DNA of 64,000 nt from Bathynomus jamesi (lineage: Eukaryota; Arthropoda; Malacostraca; Isopoda; Cirolanidae), in contig JAJOZX010000939.1 of the NCBI GenBank assembly GCA_023014485.1, positions 471,001 to 535,000 on the forward strand, written 5' to 3'. This document shows, one piece after another, positions 51,812-62,815 of this stretch (positions within the stretch are counted from its first letter, which is position 1; each line of letters starts with the position of its first letter). The notes under the pieces were generated by a model. It had not been told where the DNA came from and made no database searches. It saw only the letters and a program-made list of their open reading frames with translations. Both the position numbers and the translations under genes were made by a program.

Positions 51812-52183
51812 CAACTGCAAACAACACACAGTATAATTAACGTAAAGAACGACGCTTGTATAGAAGAACATTCCGCGCAAGATGAGGAGGGAGAACGAAC
51901 AAATGAAAAAAATGAGGTAACCATCCGGGAATCGAACCCGGGATCTTCCGATTGCCGGTCAGATATGATAACCACTACACCATGGGCCTCACTCGATCAG
52001 AAGTCGTAATTCTCCTACATACGCGCAGAAACCAATACCCCGAGGGGGCACCTCCCGCATGCCGCACATTATATACATTTCAACTGCAAACAACACACAG
52101 TATAATTAACTAAAGAACGACGCTTGTATAGAAGAACATTCCGCGCGGAATGTTCTTCTATACAAGCGTCGTTCTTTACGTTA
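51812..52183 (-). repeat. tRNA-like array 3 (one and a part unit)
   Basis: A complete inverted unit contains a tRNA-like core at 51916-51989 on the minus strand (B box complement GGGAATCGAACCC). A partial second unit begins at about 52078 and runs into a perfect palindrome. It is 10-15 percent different from arrays 1 and 2 by eye. (TA)n lies on both sides. Confidence 0.8.
52112..52177. repeat. Perfect 66-bp palindrome inside array 3
   Basis: 33-base arms around the centre CCGC/GCGG at 52144-52145. It marks the point where a direct partial unit meets an inverted one. Confidence 0.9.
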
Positions 52184-52195
52184 ATATATATATAT

Positions 52196-53590
52196 ACACA
52201 CCTCACACTTTATAAAGTGTTTTGAACGCATGATTAGAGGCAAAACTACCTACTACCTACAAGAAAAAGACATATACAACCCAAATCAACATGGCTTCAG
52301 AGCAGGAAAATCATGGCTGTCACAGCTACTAGACCACCAGGAGAAAATATTAGGAACATTGTGTCGAGGACAAAACATTGATGTAATATATACGGAATTT
52401 GCTAAAGCTTTCGATAAATGTGACCATGGAATCATAGCACACAAACTTAAGGATACAAGAATTATTGGAAAGCTAGGAAGGTGGATATTTAATTTCTTGA
52501 CGCAAAGAACGCAAAGAATAGTGGTAAGCGGAGTTAACTCGGAAGTCTCGGAAGTCGTGAGCTCTGTCCCACAAGGGACAGTATTAGCTCCCTTGCTGTT
52601 CATAATAATGATTGCAGATATTGATGCCGATATTAAGGACAATATTGTATCATGCTTCGCAGATGACACAGAGATATGTAAGGAAATATTGAACGAAGAT
52701 GACAAGAAAATTACAAAACGACATTGAAACATTATTCCAGTGGGCAGAAGACAACAATATGAAGTTCAACGAAGAAACATTCCAACTTCTAAGATATGGT
52801 AATAAAAAGAGCTACAGAAAAAAGAGTACAAAACTCCGCAAGCCAAACAGATAACACCAAATCCACAAGTCAGGGATCTTGGAGTAATAGTGTCGTCGGA
52901 TGCAGAATTCAGAGAGCACTATAAAATCAAAATCACAACGGCTAGAAAAATAATGGGAATCATCTGGAGGAGCTTCCGCAGCAGAAAAGCAAACATTGCT
53001 CAAATTATGGAAGAGTCTAGTCCTACCAATAATTGAGTATTGCTCAGTACTCACAAGCCCACACAGAAAACGAGACATTGCGAACATTGAAGCTATACAA
53101 AGGACTTTTACGTCTAAGATAGAGGAAACGGAAGGTGAAGACTACTGGTCTCGACTACAATCCCTGGAACTCTACTCTCTTGAAAGAAGGCGCGAGCGGT
53201 ACACAATAATATACATATGAAAAATACTTGAGGGCTCTGTCCCTAACCTCAGAAATGAAATAGAAACAAACTGGAATGAGAGAAGAGGCAGATTTTGTAC
53301 GGTCCCAGCTGCGGTGGGAAAAGGGGCCATGAAAACGAGGATGGAAAATACCCTCAGAATACGGGGCCCAAAGCTTTTCAATGTCCTTCCAAAAGAAGTG
53401 AGGAATCTCCAGTACACCGACCTGAATAACTTCAAGAACCAGCTGGACACATTCTTGTGCAAAGTCCCTGACCAGCCATGCGTGGCTGGCTACGAGGGCA
53501 GGAGGAGATCAGACAGCAAGTCCTGCAAATGAGGCGGGATGCTGCAGAGGGGTCGACCGCAGGTCGATCTTGAACCGTCGTTCAAACTCA
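52196..53590 (+). pseudogene. LINE family alpha, longest copy with reverse transcriptase
   Basis: The frame 52230-52727 carries polymerase blocks NQHGFRAGKSWLSQLLD, VIYTEFAKAFDKCDH, SVPQGTVLAPLLFI and the catalytic SCFADDTEI. This is a Jockey/CR1-type RT. After a shift at about 52725 come DNNMKFNEETFQLLRYG, IVSSDAEFREHYK, VLPIIEYCSVLTSPH, ELYSLERRRERYTII and (53314-53532) RIRGPKLFNVLPKEVRN and FKNQLDTFLCKVPDQP. The endonuclease half is missing by 5' truncation. The final bases pass into the two-headed SINE with (TA)-like sequence between. Confidence 0.85.
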
Positions 53591-53606
53591 ACAAAAGTAA
53601 TATATG

Positions 53607-53872
53607 CCTAGGTGGTGTAGTGGTTAACGTCGCTGACTACGAATCCATCGGCCCCGGGATCGAGGCCCGGTGACGGCAGCCGGCGCGCAGCAAAACCCAG
53701 CTGTTCATCCTTCCACACAATAAAGAAAGTGGTTGGTAGATAAATGGGTACCCTAGGTGGCTTATAGTTTAGACGCTGGGCTGCTGATGGGGCGTGGTTC
53801 GGATTCCACGTTAAACTGTAGGTCTAAGGTAGAGTGAAAAGCTTGACGAAGCTAACCAAAGATTACCAAAGG
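53607..53872 (+). mobile_element. Two-headed tRNA-derived SINE, copy 2
   Basis: Head 1: GGTGGTGTAGTGGTTAACG (A box) and GGGATCGAGGCCC (altered B box). Head 2: starts CCTAGGTGGC and ends with GGTTCGGATTCC (B box); its A box is damaged compared with copy 1 at 7220-7514. The tail includes GGTCTAAGGTAGAGTG and ends in (TA)n. Confidence 0.7.
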
Positions 53873-53891
53873 TATATATATATATATATAT

Positions 53892-54699
53892 GTTACACTC
53901 TTCTCTTTTGGGGTTTGTTCCTCTGTAACAGAAAAATACTCCTGGCGAAGTAGACCTGAAGAAGTCTCAATTTCTTACCTCTCCAGGCACTCGTGTTCGA
54001 GTGCGGTTTACGGAATCGGGGGGACAAGAAAACGTCCAGCAAAGTTTTTCATTTAATGTGCTTGAATCAGAATGCCTTACTATTTGAAATAAAATTAAGT
54101 GCAAGTCAAGTCGTTTCTTGTTCGACTTTAAATCAAAGTTATTTATTAGACTTAGCTGGATCTGTGTCCCAAGACTTCGTAAAAGCAAACTTGCCCTTGC
54201 GCACGGGCTTTAAATTGAAGTTGCTTATTCGAATGTAGTCTGTTTGCTTCTCCTCCTGTAGGGAGAAAATAACGGATTGGGCTTCCGCCCCAATCCGGAG
54301 ATCCGCGTGGGACGAGTGAATACGTATGACGTCATCAGCACGAGGTGCCTTTGCCTCAACTCGCGTGTGAATTTCGTTTGAAAGGAAATACTGAATGCAT
54401 GATATATAGTCACGAGAATTACTAAATGCAGGAGGTATAGTCATGAAAATATTTGCAACCCTTAATTTTGCCCGGCGCATCCGGGAGAGCAATCCTTTTT
54501 CTGCTAATGACTGCATCTCAGCCCACGAAGTACCTCAATTATGAACAATGAAATAATTTCTTGTATGCATAGGGGAGCGGTAGTGAAGCGATTTCAAGTT
54601 TTTATAGCTTCGGGCTTTGTATGGTTTTAACCGAAATAAAGTAAATAAATTGGAAATGAAGAAAGATAATATAATATAATATATATATATATATATATA

Positions 54700-54735
<36 letters not shown>

Positions 54736-55207
54736 CATTCGTGTAATAGGTCTATTACTAACTTCATAAATCTTATATCAGTTTCACAGGAAAGCTCACA
54801 AAGGATTAGAAAATGTTTGTAAGCGATATACTGTATATAGAGTAATAATAATAATTATATCAAGGATGCTTTCGAGAGGGAACGGAGGGAAACGCCGTAC
54901 CCCGACTTATTTTAAGGAAGCCCACTTATTTTTAAAGTCATTTCTCTCCCACTCGCCAACTGACCTTGACCAACGAGAATTAAAGTACAAGATGTAAATT
55001 CTATTCTAAAAAAATCACTTATCATTTTAGTTGTGGACTTTTCACTAAATTTTAGTTACATAAATCATAAACGAATGATGCATTTTAGTTTGCCAATCGT
55101 CATCTGATATTTTTTGCGTGTTATGTAAATGTACAAAATGAAAAATTGCAGAAAATCGTCATTTCTTTCATTTCTGAATTTTTTTATATTTGTAAGTAAG
55201 GAAAATA

Positions 55208-55212
<5 letters not shown>
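53892..55212. other. No gene recognised
   Basis: A strong hairpin GGATTGGG-CTTCCG-CCCCAATCC occurs at about 54273. Open frames of 81 and 125 aa at 53993-54516 overlap on opposite strands and resemble nothing I know. (TA)n fills about 54677-54730. The rest is AT-rich. Confidence 0.4.
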
Positions 55213-55249
<37 letters not shown>

Positions 55250-55399
55250 TTATTATTCAGGAAAGTGACATGAATAATATTTATGATGAAAAAAAACACG
55301 AAGGAAAATGAAAACACGAATAGTGCTCAAGTATTTTTGTCTAATGACGTATTTCGTGTTTTCATTTTCCTTCGTGGTTATTTTCATCATATATATAAG

Positions 55400-55464
<65 letters not shown>

Positions 55465-55480
55465 ATATATATCATATATA
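55213..55480. repeat. (TA)n tracts around a decayed PLE-A terminal repeat
   Basis: Between TA runs (55213-55245 and 55388-55480) lies ATGATG...CACGAAGGAAAATG with an inverted partner and the remnant GTGCTCAAG...GTCTAATGAC of the PLE-A hammerhead region. The core is destroyed. Confidence 0.6.
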
Positions 55481-57000
55481 CACCTTTCAAATGTTGCGTG
55501 CGATGATTCCTCATTTCACGAAGGTCAAGCTTGTCGCTCCTCCTCTCGAGTTGGCCTGGTGAAGTAGTGAGTTGGTTTCTTGTACTCTCCTCCTCACATA
55601 GCCAGGTATGCCCGCCTCATCGGGGATTGTTCTGAGCCAGGCGTATAATCTTCTTTTGAAGATGTTCACTACAACACCACTCGTGTTCCTTAGGTCTTTG
55701 GGTAGCTGATTAAACAGTTTTGGTCCTCTCACAACAAAACTATTTTCTTTCACTGTTAAGGATGTTCCCTGTCTAGCCTTTAATTTGGGAACGTGACACA
55801 CATGGCGCCCGCAGGATTTTTTCCAAGGGGGGGCAAAATTTAATGTATTAATAGGTAGGGACCGGAGCAAGCAAAAAACTTTTGACCCCTTAGGAACCAG
55901 CAGGTTAATTCTAAGCAAGTTTAGTGTTGCATTTTCTGTAATGGAAAATGCAAACATATATTGTATATACATACAATGCACATGATAACAATCATTTATT
56001 TTATTTATAACAGAAACATGATAGAATGAAGAAAAAAGCACACTGAAGTAAATGTTGTACCTAATTTGAAAACGGTGTTTCGAGCATCACCTACACTGCT
56101 CATTTGAATAGGAATTGTAGTCGTCTGCGGTCACTACCAAAATTATGAACAACCTTTTCCATAAAATCAGTTTTGTTGGAGTTGATTTTCTCCCGGTGAA
56201 CAAATAAAAAGGCAGCAACCTTTTATCATGCATACAAATAAAAATTTTCACCCTTTAGGAGGCAGTTGGATACTTTTCAGCAAGTTTAGGATATAAATAT
56301 TTTCTTAGAAAATATTTAATATATTTTCTTGGCATTTTCAGGGGGGGGGCAAGCGCCCCCCCTTGCCCCTACCTGCGGGCGCCCATGGTGACACAGTCTT
56401 CCTTTTCTACTTTCCACTGATGTTTGGGGAGTTACAGGGTTCAGAGTAAGATTAGGGACTAGTTTCACCATTATTTTCCAAGTGTAAATAATGGTGTATC
56501 TCTCTCTCCTCCTTTCCAGTGAATATAAGTTTAATTCGCGTAACCTTTCCCAGTAATTTAGTTCTTTGCACCCATTGATCTTGGCTGTGAAGCTTCTCTG
56601 AATCCCTTCTAGTTGTCTAATGTCTTATTTTTGATATGGACATGTTAGGACCTAGCAGTATTCCAATTTGGGTATGATCAGTGTTTTCAGTAGAGGGATC
56701 ATTATATTTCTATCCCTTCGTTTAAAGGTTCTCAGCATCTGCCCAGTTACTCTCGTTGCTCTGTTTACTACGATCTTATTTTGTTTCAAATTTCGCATCA
56801 TCAGTCATTACAACCCCTAAATCTTTTGCTTTAGAATTTCTCTAAAATTTCTGTCCATTTGGGGTATAATATTCCATGGATTTTAGGTCCTCTCTTTTTC
56901 CGTATTGTAACAGCTGAAATTTTTGTGTTAAGCTTCATATTGTTGTGTTCCATCCACTTGTAGATTCTGTTCATGTCTGTTTATAGAGATCCTATATCTC
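55481..57000 (-). pseudogene. LINE family alpha, minus strand, interrupted by a hAT MITE
   Basis: On the minus strand, from about 57000 down: DRIYKWMEHNNMKLNTK-like and FQLLQYGKR-like blocks, then LERRRERYTII (about 56490), then after the MITE VPKLKARQGTSLTVKENSF, GPKLFNQLPKDLRN and IFKRRLYAWLRTIPDEAG to 55550. It matches the copy at 12690-13415 closely. Removing the MITE and one duplicated octamer rejoins the two halves in register. Confidence 0.8.
55801..56387. mobile_element. Non-autonomous hAT element (MITE)
   Basis: Ends CATGGCGCCCGCAGG and the inverse of CATGGGCGCCCGCAGG. GTGACACA is duplicated exactly (55793-55800, 56388-56395). G-rich runs follow both ends (AAGGGGGGGCAAA and its partner near 56341). 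No transposase. Similar GCGCCCGCAGG-ended elements are common in invertebrates. Confidence 0.85.
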
Positions 57001-57044
57001 CTATATCTCATACATATAATATATAATATATATATATATAAAAA

Positions 57045-57205
57045 TTTTGTTTTGCCATGAAAAAGAGGATGGAAAATGCCCTCAGAATACGAGGCCCAAA
57101 GCTTTTCATACCCTACCGAGAGAAGTAAGGAATCTCCAGCACACCGACCTGAATAACTTCAAGAACCAGCTGGAGAGATTCCTGTGCAAAGTCCCTGACC
57201 AGCCA
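57045..57205 (+). pseudogene. LINE family alpha fragment
   Basis: Encodes MKKRMENALRIRGPKLF and LNNFKNQLERFLCKVPDQPR, the same C-terminal block as 53314-53480, in two frames. Bounded by (TA)n on both sides. Confidence 0.75.
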
Positions 57206-57242
57206 CGCTCTTGTATATATATATACTGTATATATATATATA

Positions 57243-57442
57243 GATCACCTGAAGATCAGGGCCCCCAGCCTCAATTACCAAATGATATCTTCGTTAAAAC
57301 TAACGAAAATATCACGACTTAACCTAACCAATCGTCAAGGGCGTACAGTTGACCTAACCGGTCATTCAATTTAATTTTTGTTATATTTGGTACTGTAAAG
57401 CCAAAAACAAGAATTCATGAGGGCCCTGATCTTCAGGTGATC
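57243..57442. mobile_element. Palindromic GG-ended element, copy e (one arm replaced)
   Basis: Outer ends GATCACCTGAAGATCAGGGC and the exact inverse. The left half keeps the core (CTAACGAAAATATCACGACT). The right half between 57365 and 57420 is unrelated sequence, so the palindrome is broken inside. Confidence 0.75.
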
Positions 57443-57772
57443 CGAAACGAATTTTAGAGCACTATCTCAAATGACCGTCTTTGAAAATGAAGCTTTTTTT
57501 GGTTCATGAAATGGAATCCAGTCGAATATTTATCTAACTTTTAATGATTAAAGAGTAACTTCTCCATTAAATTATAAATTTAAATTATAAATTATATATA
57601 CGCAATTTAAAATGTTTTGAGTAATGATGCTTTCAATAATATTCTCATCATAATAAAATAAGATATTAAAATAAAAATATTTGAACTTTAAAAGAAATTA
57701 AAATTTTTATTAAAAGAAAAATTGCTACTTTGATTCACAACTTTGAATATTTTGAAATGACTTAGAAAATTT
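57443..57772. other. AT-rich spacer
   Basis: No gene or repeat end seen. Confidence 0.45.
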
Positions 57773-57914
57773 GGATCACCTGAAGATCTGTCACCCCAGC
57801 CTTAGTTAGCTTTGTAATGCCTGAGGACTGGTTAGGTTAGGTCGTGATATTTTCATTAGTTAGCCTTATAAAGTTAACTAAAAAAGGCTGGGATGACGGA
57901 TCTTCAGGTGATCC
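57773..57914. mobile_element. Palindromic GG-ended element, copy f (short)
   Basis: Ends GGATCACCTGAAGATCTGTC and the inverse of GGATCACCTGAAGATCCGTC. Only one side of the core (GGTTAGGTTAGGTCGTGATA) remains. GAAAATTT and GGAAATTT flank it, a 7-of-8 match for an 8-bp duplication. Confidence 0.75.
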
Positions 57915-58279
57915 GGAAATTTAATATGGTATCTCCAGTCGGTCCCTTCCTAGTGTTGGTCATCCTTATTTCAGTATTTGTTTAAGTATGAGAGACTTTT
58001 AAATTATAAGAATCTCAAAAGAGGCAATTCTCATATCGATCCCTCCCCATTTCCTCTGTAGGATTTCCCACTTTACATTAGATTTTTCATTGAAAATACC
58101 CCTCGGGCATGCAACAGCGTCAGAACCTTTTATTTACCTTCACCAAAAGCAGGAAACTTTTCTCAAATGTAGAATTCTCTCGAGCATTCCTATTTTCGGG
58201 CCGTGAATGAGAATGGAAATGACACCAAATGGGAAGTAATATCTCGAAACGAGCAAATATCGTAAAATTTTGATTCATA
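57915..58279. other. No gene seen
   Basis: Spacer before (TA)n at 58280. Confidence 0.4.
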
Positions 58280-58290
58280 TATACTGTGTG

Positions 58291-58332
<42 letters not shown>

Positions 58333-58419
58333 CATGGGTTGCTTCTACAGAGCTTCAATTTAATATTTAGGAGAAATCCAATGACAAGGAGAAATGTAAA
58401 TGCCATGAAAAGTCTTCTT

Positions 58420-58470
58420 TATGCGCAACGTTTCGAGCAATACGCTCATCTTCAGGCTGTTTAATAACAA
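58420..58470 (-). ncRNA. Hammerhead ribozyme motif (PLE-B, left end)
   Basis: Minus strand core CTGAAGA (58455-58449), stem II GAGC/GCTC, GAAA, AC/GT minimal stem III. The sequence is an inverted copy of 62765-62815. Confidence 0.6.
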
Positions 58471-58931
58471 TGTGAAATTAAAATCAATATTGAATGAAAA
58501 ACAAACAGAAAATTTCTATAACCTATTCGTAAAGACAAATTTTAAAAGACTGAGAAAAGAGGGTTAAATTCTAAGTTATACAGATTTACATATAAAAATT
58601 AAGAAGTTATTTTTAAATACATATAGTAAATGTGAAATTAATACACTGGAAAAATTAACAATAGTACACTGGAATAATGGAACTACTACCTTACACAGCA
58701 GTATCCGAGGCTGACTAATTTGAGCAGAGACAAGAACGGGAAACGAAGATGGCGAGGGCGATTGGGGAAGGAGGGATTATAAGGAATTGGGGAAGGAGGA
58801 GGGATCATAGCAAATTGAGAGGGACGGCGATGAGTCAACATTCAGACTAGGGGACAATGCTTTAATGAAAAGCGATTCTAAAATTCTTAGTGAGTTGGGA
58901 CAAGTATTACAACCAAGAATTTTAAAATTGT

Positions 58932-60247
58932 CTAAAGTGACATCAATTTTACATTTAATGCTGTGTTCACGAATACTCGAGGCTTCTTAGTTTTTAAAAT
59001 TTTACCTGTTCGGCCACTTATTCCCATATGCGAATAAAATCTAGCCCTGAGAGAGCGAACAGTGCTGCCGATGTAATTCCCAAGGAGACACCTAGGGCAG
59101 GTAAATAAATATACAACACCGCTACGCAACGAGTCAGGGGTTCGATCCTTCGCTGAGAAAAAGCTACCTAAAGACGTTTTATTAATAAATATGATGCGGA
59201 AATCAGTATGATAAAAAAATTTCCTTAACAATTTTGTAAATTTAAGCTTAAATTCCTTATTCAAAGGACCCATTTCAGGTACCAAGAAATATTTTATATC
59301 CTTCGGCACTGTAATACATGGAAGTTGAGGGCTATAAACATTATTTAAGAAGGATCTAATTAGTTTGTCTACATATTGAACAGGAAAACTATTATTAGTA
59401 AAGTATGATCTTAGATTATTAAATTCATCATTAAGTAAGGTAAAATTAGAGGTCAAATTATATCCTCTGAACAGGAGAGTTTTAATACAAGACATCTTAT
59501 AGTTGAAATCAGTAAAACTAAAAAAATTCATGCCCAAACCAGTGAAAGTGGGTTTCCTGTAAACTGATGTAGTAATAGAATCACCGTTTTTCGAAATTAA
59601 AAGATCTAAGAAGGGGAGGGAGCCATTTTGCTCAGTTTCCATTGTATACGTTATATTGGGGTGCAAAGAATTTAGGAAGTTAAAGAATTGTTGCGCTTGT
59701 ACCGCATTATCAAAGACTGCTATCGAATCATCAACGAAGCGTCGATAGAAAATTGGCTTGAGATGAGTGGGAGATTGTCTAAAAATTACACTTTCTAAAT
59801 GAGTCATAAAAAAGTCAGCTGCTAACGGTCCGACTGGTGATCCCATCCCTACCCCATCAATTTGTTGGTAAACCTTATTGTTGAAAGTGAAATAGCATTG
59901 TTTGAAGACCAATTCTAAAAGTTCCTTAAAATGAGACAATGAAAAACCATGAAAATTATCAACTGAGCTAAAAACCCTATCTAAAATAATGGCAATAGTT
60001 TCAGATACAGGTACATTTGTGAAAAGTGACTTTACATCAAAACTGACAAAAAACTTTTTTGAATCGAAGTTTTTACCAAGGAGGTCTTTTTGGAATTCAA
60101 ACGAGTTATTTATAGTGTAAGCATTTTTCGCAAAGGGGGACAGGAGACGAACAACAAATTTTGCCAATTGAAAGGTGGGTAAGTTATACGAAGCTAAAAT
60201 AGGACGGAGAGGTGTTCCAGCTTTATGGATTTTAGGCAGACAGTATA
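58932..60247 (-). pseudogene. PLE-B reverse transcriptase/endonuclease, minus arm
   Basis: Open from 60246 through the fingers (FVSFDVKSLFTNVPVSE), palm (DGVGMGSPVGPLAADFFM, YRRFVDDSIAVF, SLPFLDLLISK), thumb and the GIY-YIG domain (SGVVYLFTCPRC, NYIGSTVRSLRARFYSHMG). It breaks at about 58990, where one T in CTTTAG is missing compared with the plus arm; the last 50 residues are then out of frame. The first 230 residues or so of the family are absent by truncation at the head-to-head junction. Otherwise 411 residues are intact, including the catalytic FVDD. Confidence 0.9.
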
Positions 60248-62460
60248 ATGAAAATTCAGATCGACAAGTCTCTTGGGCATTATATAACTACTCTTAAAAA
60301 TACCTTGTCGTTGTTGGACTATTTATTAATAATTTCTCTTGTACAACGTGAACTAGAAAAATTTCACTCTACCATCTTGGAAACACATGAACGTAAGTTA
60401 AAGGCTTTGGGAATGAATTCACCAAATTTTTTCAATTCAGAGAAGGTAATTTCGAATCTTTCTAGTTACACACTCCCCTCGGGAAAAGTTTTTACTGTCA
60501 CTTGGTTTGCAATTTAAGCTTCCGTTGTTTCAAATATATAAGCCTTCGTTTTTTCTTTACTTTGAAAAATTTTTCAATGGCTTGAAAAATGTTCCCCATG
60601 TGGGGGATTTCAATAATTTCAAATGTCAGTTCTCAAATTTAACTCAAGAATTTTTTCTTAAACTTAGAAATCTTAAATTTCAATCTTTCATATTTAGGAA
60701 GAGTGATTTGCAGTGTATTAAGAATTTGGCAAAGAACCAGGAGATTGTTGTGACTAGACCAGACAAGGGTAACGGAGTGGTTATTTTGAATAAATCGGAC
60801 TACATAAACAAAACTAATGAAATCCTAAGTGATCTTACTAAATTCAAACAAATTCTAGAACCTGTAAATAAAGTCATTGTAAGGTTAGAAGACCAGGTTA
60901 ATAGATTTCTGTCACGACTAAAGTCCTTAAAGATAATAAAAAATGATACTTACTCTCAGTTGTTCGCATCTGGTGCTAATCTTGCTCAATTATACTGTCT
61001 GCCTAAAATCCATAAAGCTGGAACACCTCTCCGTCCTATTTTAGCTTCGTATAACTTACCCACCTTTCAATTGGCAAAATTGTTGTTCGTCTCCTGTCCC
61101 CCTTTGCGAAAAATGCTTACACTATAAATAACTCGTTTGAATTCCAAAAAGACCTCCTTGGTAAAAACTTCGATTCAAAAAAGTTTTTTGTCAGTTTTGA
61201 TGTAAAGTCACTTTTCACAAATGTACCTGTATCTGAAACTATTGCCATTATTTTAGATAGGGTTTTTAGCTCAGTTGATAATTTTCATGGTTTTTCATTG
61301 TCTCATTTAAGGAACTTTTAGAATTGGTCTTCAAACAATGCTATTTCACTTTCAACAATAAGGTTTACCAACAAATTGATGGGGTAGGGATGGGATCACC
61401 AGTCGGACCGTTAGCAGCTGACTTTTTTATGACTCATTTAGAAAGTGTAATTTTTAGACAATCTCCCACTCATCTCAAGCCAATTTTCTATCGACGCTTC
61501 GTTGATGATTCGATAGCAGTCTTTGATAATGCGGTACAAGCGCAACAATTCTTTAACTTCCTAAATTCTTTGCACCCCAATATAACGTATACAATGGAAA
61601 CTGAGCAAAATGGCTCCCTCCCCTTCTTAGATCTTTTAATTTCGAAAAACGGTGATTCTATTACTACATCAGTTTACAGGAAACCCACTTTCACTGGTTT
61701 GGGCATGAATTTTTTTAGTTTTACTGATTTCAACTATAAGATGTCTTGTATTAAAACTCTCCTGTTCAGAGGATATAATTTGACCTCTAATTTTACCTTA
61801 CTTAATGATGAATTTAATAATCTAAGATCATACTTTACTAATAATAGTTTTCCTGTTCAATATGTAGACAAACTAATTAGATCCTTCTTAAATAATGTTT
61901 ATAGCCCTCAACTTCCATGTATTACAGTGCCGAAGGATATAAAATATTTCTTGGTACCTGAAATGGGTCCTTTGAATAAGGAATTTAAGCTTAAATTTAC
62001 AAAATTGTTAAGGAAATTTTTTTATCATACTGATTTCCGCATCATATTTATTAATAAAACGTCTTTAGGTAGCTTTTTCTCAGCGAAGGATCGAACCCCT
62101 GACTCGTTGCGTAGCGGTGTTGTATATTTATTTACCTGCCCTAGGTGTCTCCTTGGGAATTACATCGGCAGCACTGTTCGCTCTCTCAGGGCTAGATTTT
62201 ATTCGCATATGGGAATAAGTGGCCGAACAGGTAAAATTTTAAAAACTAAAGAAGCCTCGAGTATTCGTGAACACAGCATTAAATGTAAAATTGATGTCAC
62301 TTTAGACAATTTTAAAATTCTTGGTTGTAATACTTGTCCCAACTCACTAAGAATTTTAGAATCGCTTTTCATTAAAGCATTGTCCCCTAGTCTGAATGTT
62401 GACTCATCGCCGTCCCTCTCAATTTGCTATGATCCCTCCTCCTTCCCCAATTCCTTATAA
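60248..62460 (+). pseudogene. PLE-B reverse transcriptase/endonuclease, plus arm (longest copy)
   Basis: Frame 60248-60517 holds ELEKFHSTILETHERKLKAL; after a shift near 60490, 60507-61127 holds VTRPDKGNGVVILNKSDYIN and LYCLPKIHKAGTPLRPILAS. Two single-base losses follow: one T in AAATTTG near 61080 and one T in ATTTTAAGG near 61310, both present in the minus arm. The frame 61324-62460 (378 aa) carries the palm with FVDD, the complete GIY-YIG domain and the true C-terminus SLRILESLFIKALSPSLN. The N-terminus may still be incomplete at the junction. Confidence 0.9.
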
Positions 62461-62764
62461 TCCCTCCTTCCCCAATCGCCCTCGCCATCTTTGTTTCCCG
62501 TTCGTCTCTGCTCAAATTAGTCAGCCTCGGATACTGCTGTGTAAGGTAGCTAGTTCCATTATTCCAGTGTACTATTGTTAATTTTTCCAGTGTATTAATT
62601 TCACATTTACTATATGTATTTAAAAATAACTTCTTAATTTTATATGTAAATCTGTATAACTTAGAATTTAACCCTCTTTTCTCAGTCTTTTAAAATTTGT
62701 CTTTACGAATAGGTTATAGAAATTTTCTGTTTGTTTTTCATTCAATATTGATTTTAATTTCACA

Positions 62765-62815
62765 TTGTTATTAAACAGCCTGAAGATGAGCGTATTGCTC
62801 GAAACGTTGCGCATT
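62765..62815 (+). ncRNA. Hammerhead ribozyme motif (PLE-B, right end)
   Basis: CTGAAGA at 62780-62786, stem II GAGC-GTATT-GCTC, GAAA at 62801-62804, stem III AC/GT, cleavage predicted after 62808. Stem I: GC/GC next to the core, then an internal loop, then TTAA with TTAA. Confidence 0.65.

Noticed and set aside
54273..54296. Rho-independent-type terminator (GGATTGGG hairpin)
   Set aside because: Strong stem, but no T run follows and the genome is eukaryotic.
53993..54516. Overlapping 81-aa and 125-aa frames
   Set aside because: Opposite-strand overlap, no recognisable motif, no splice or promoter context that I can defend.
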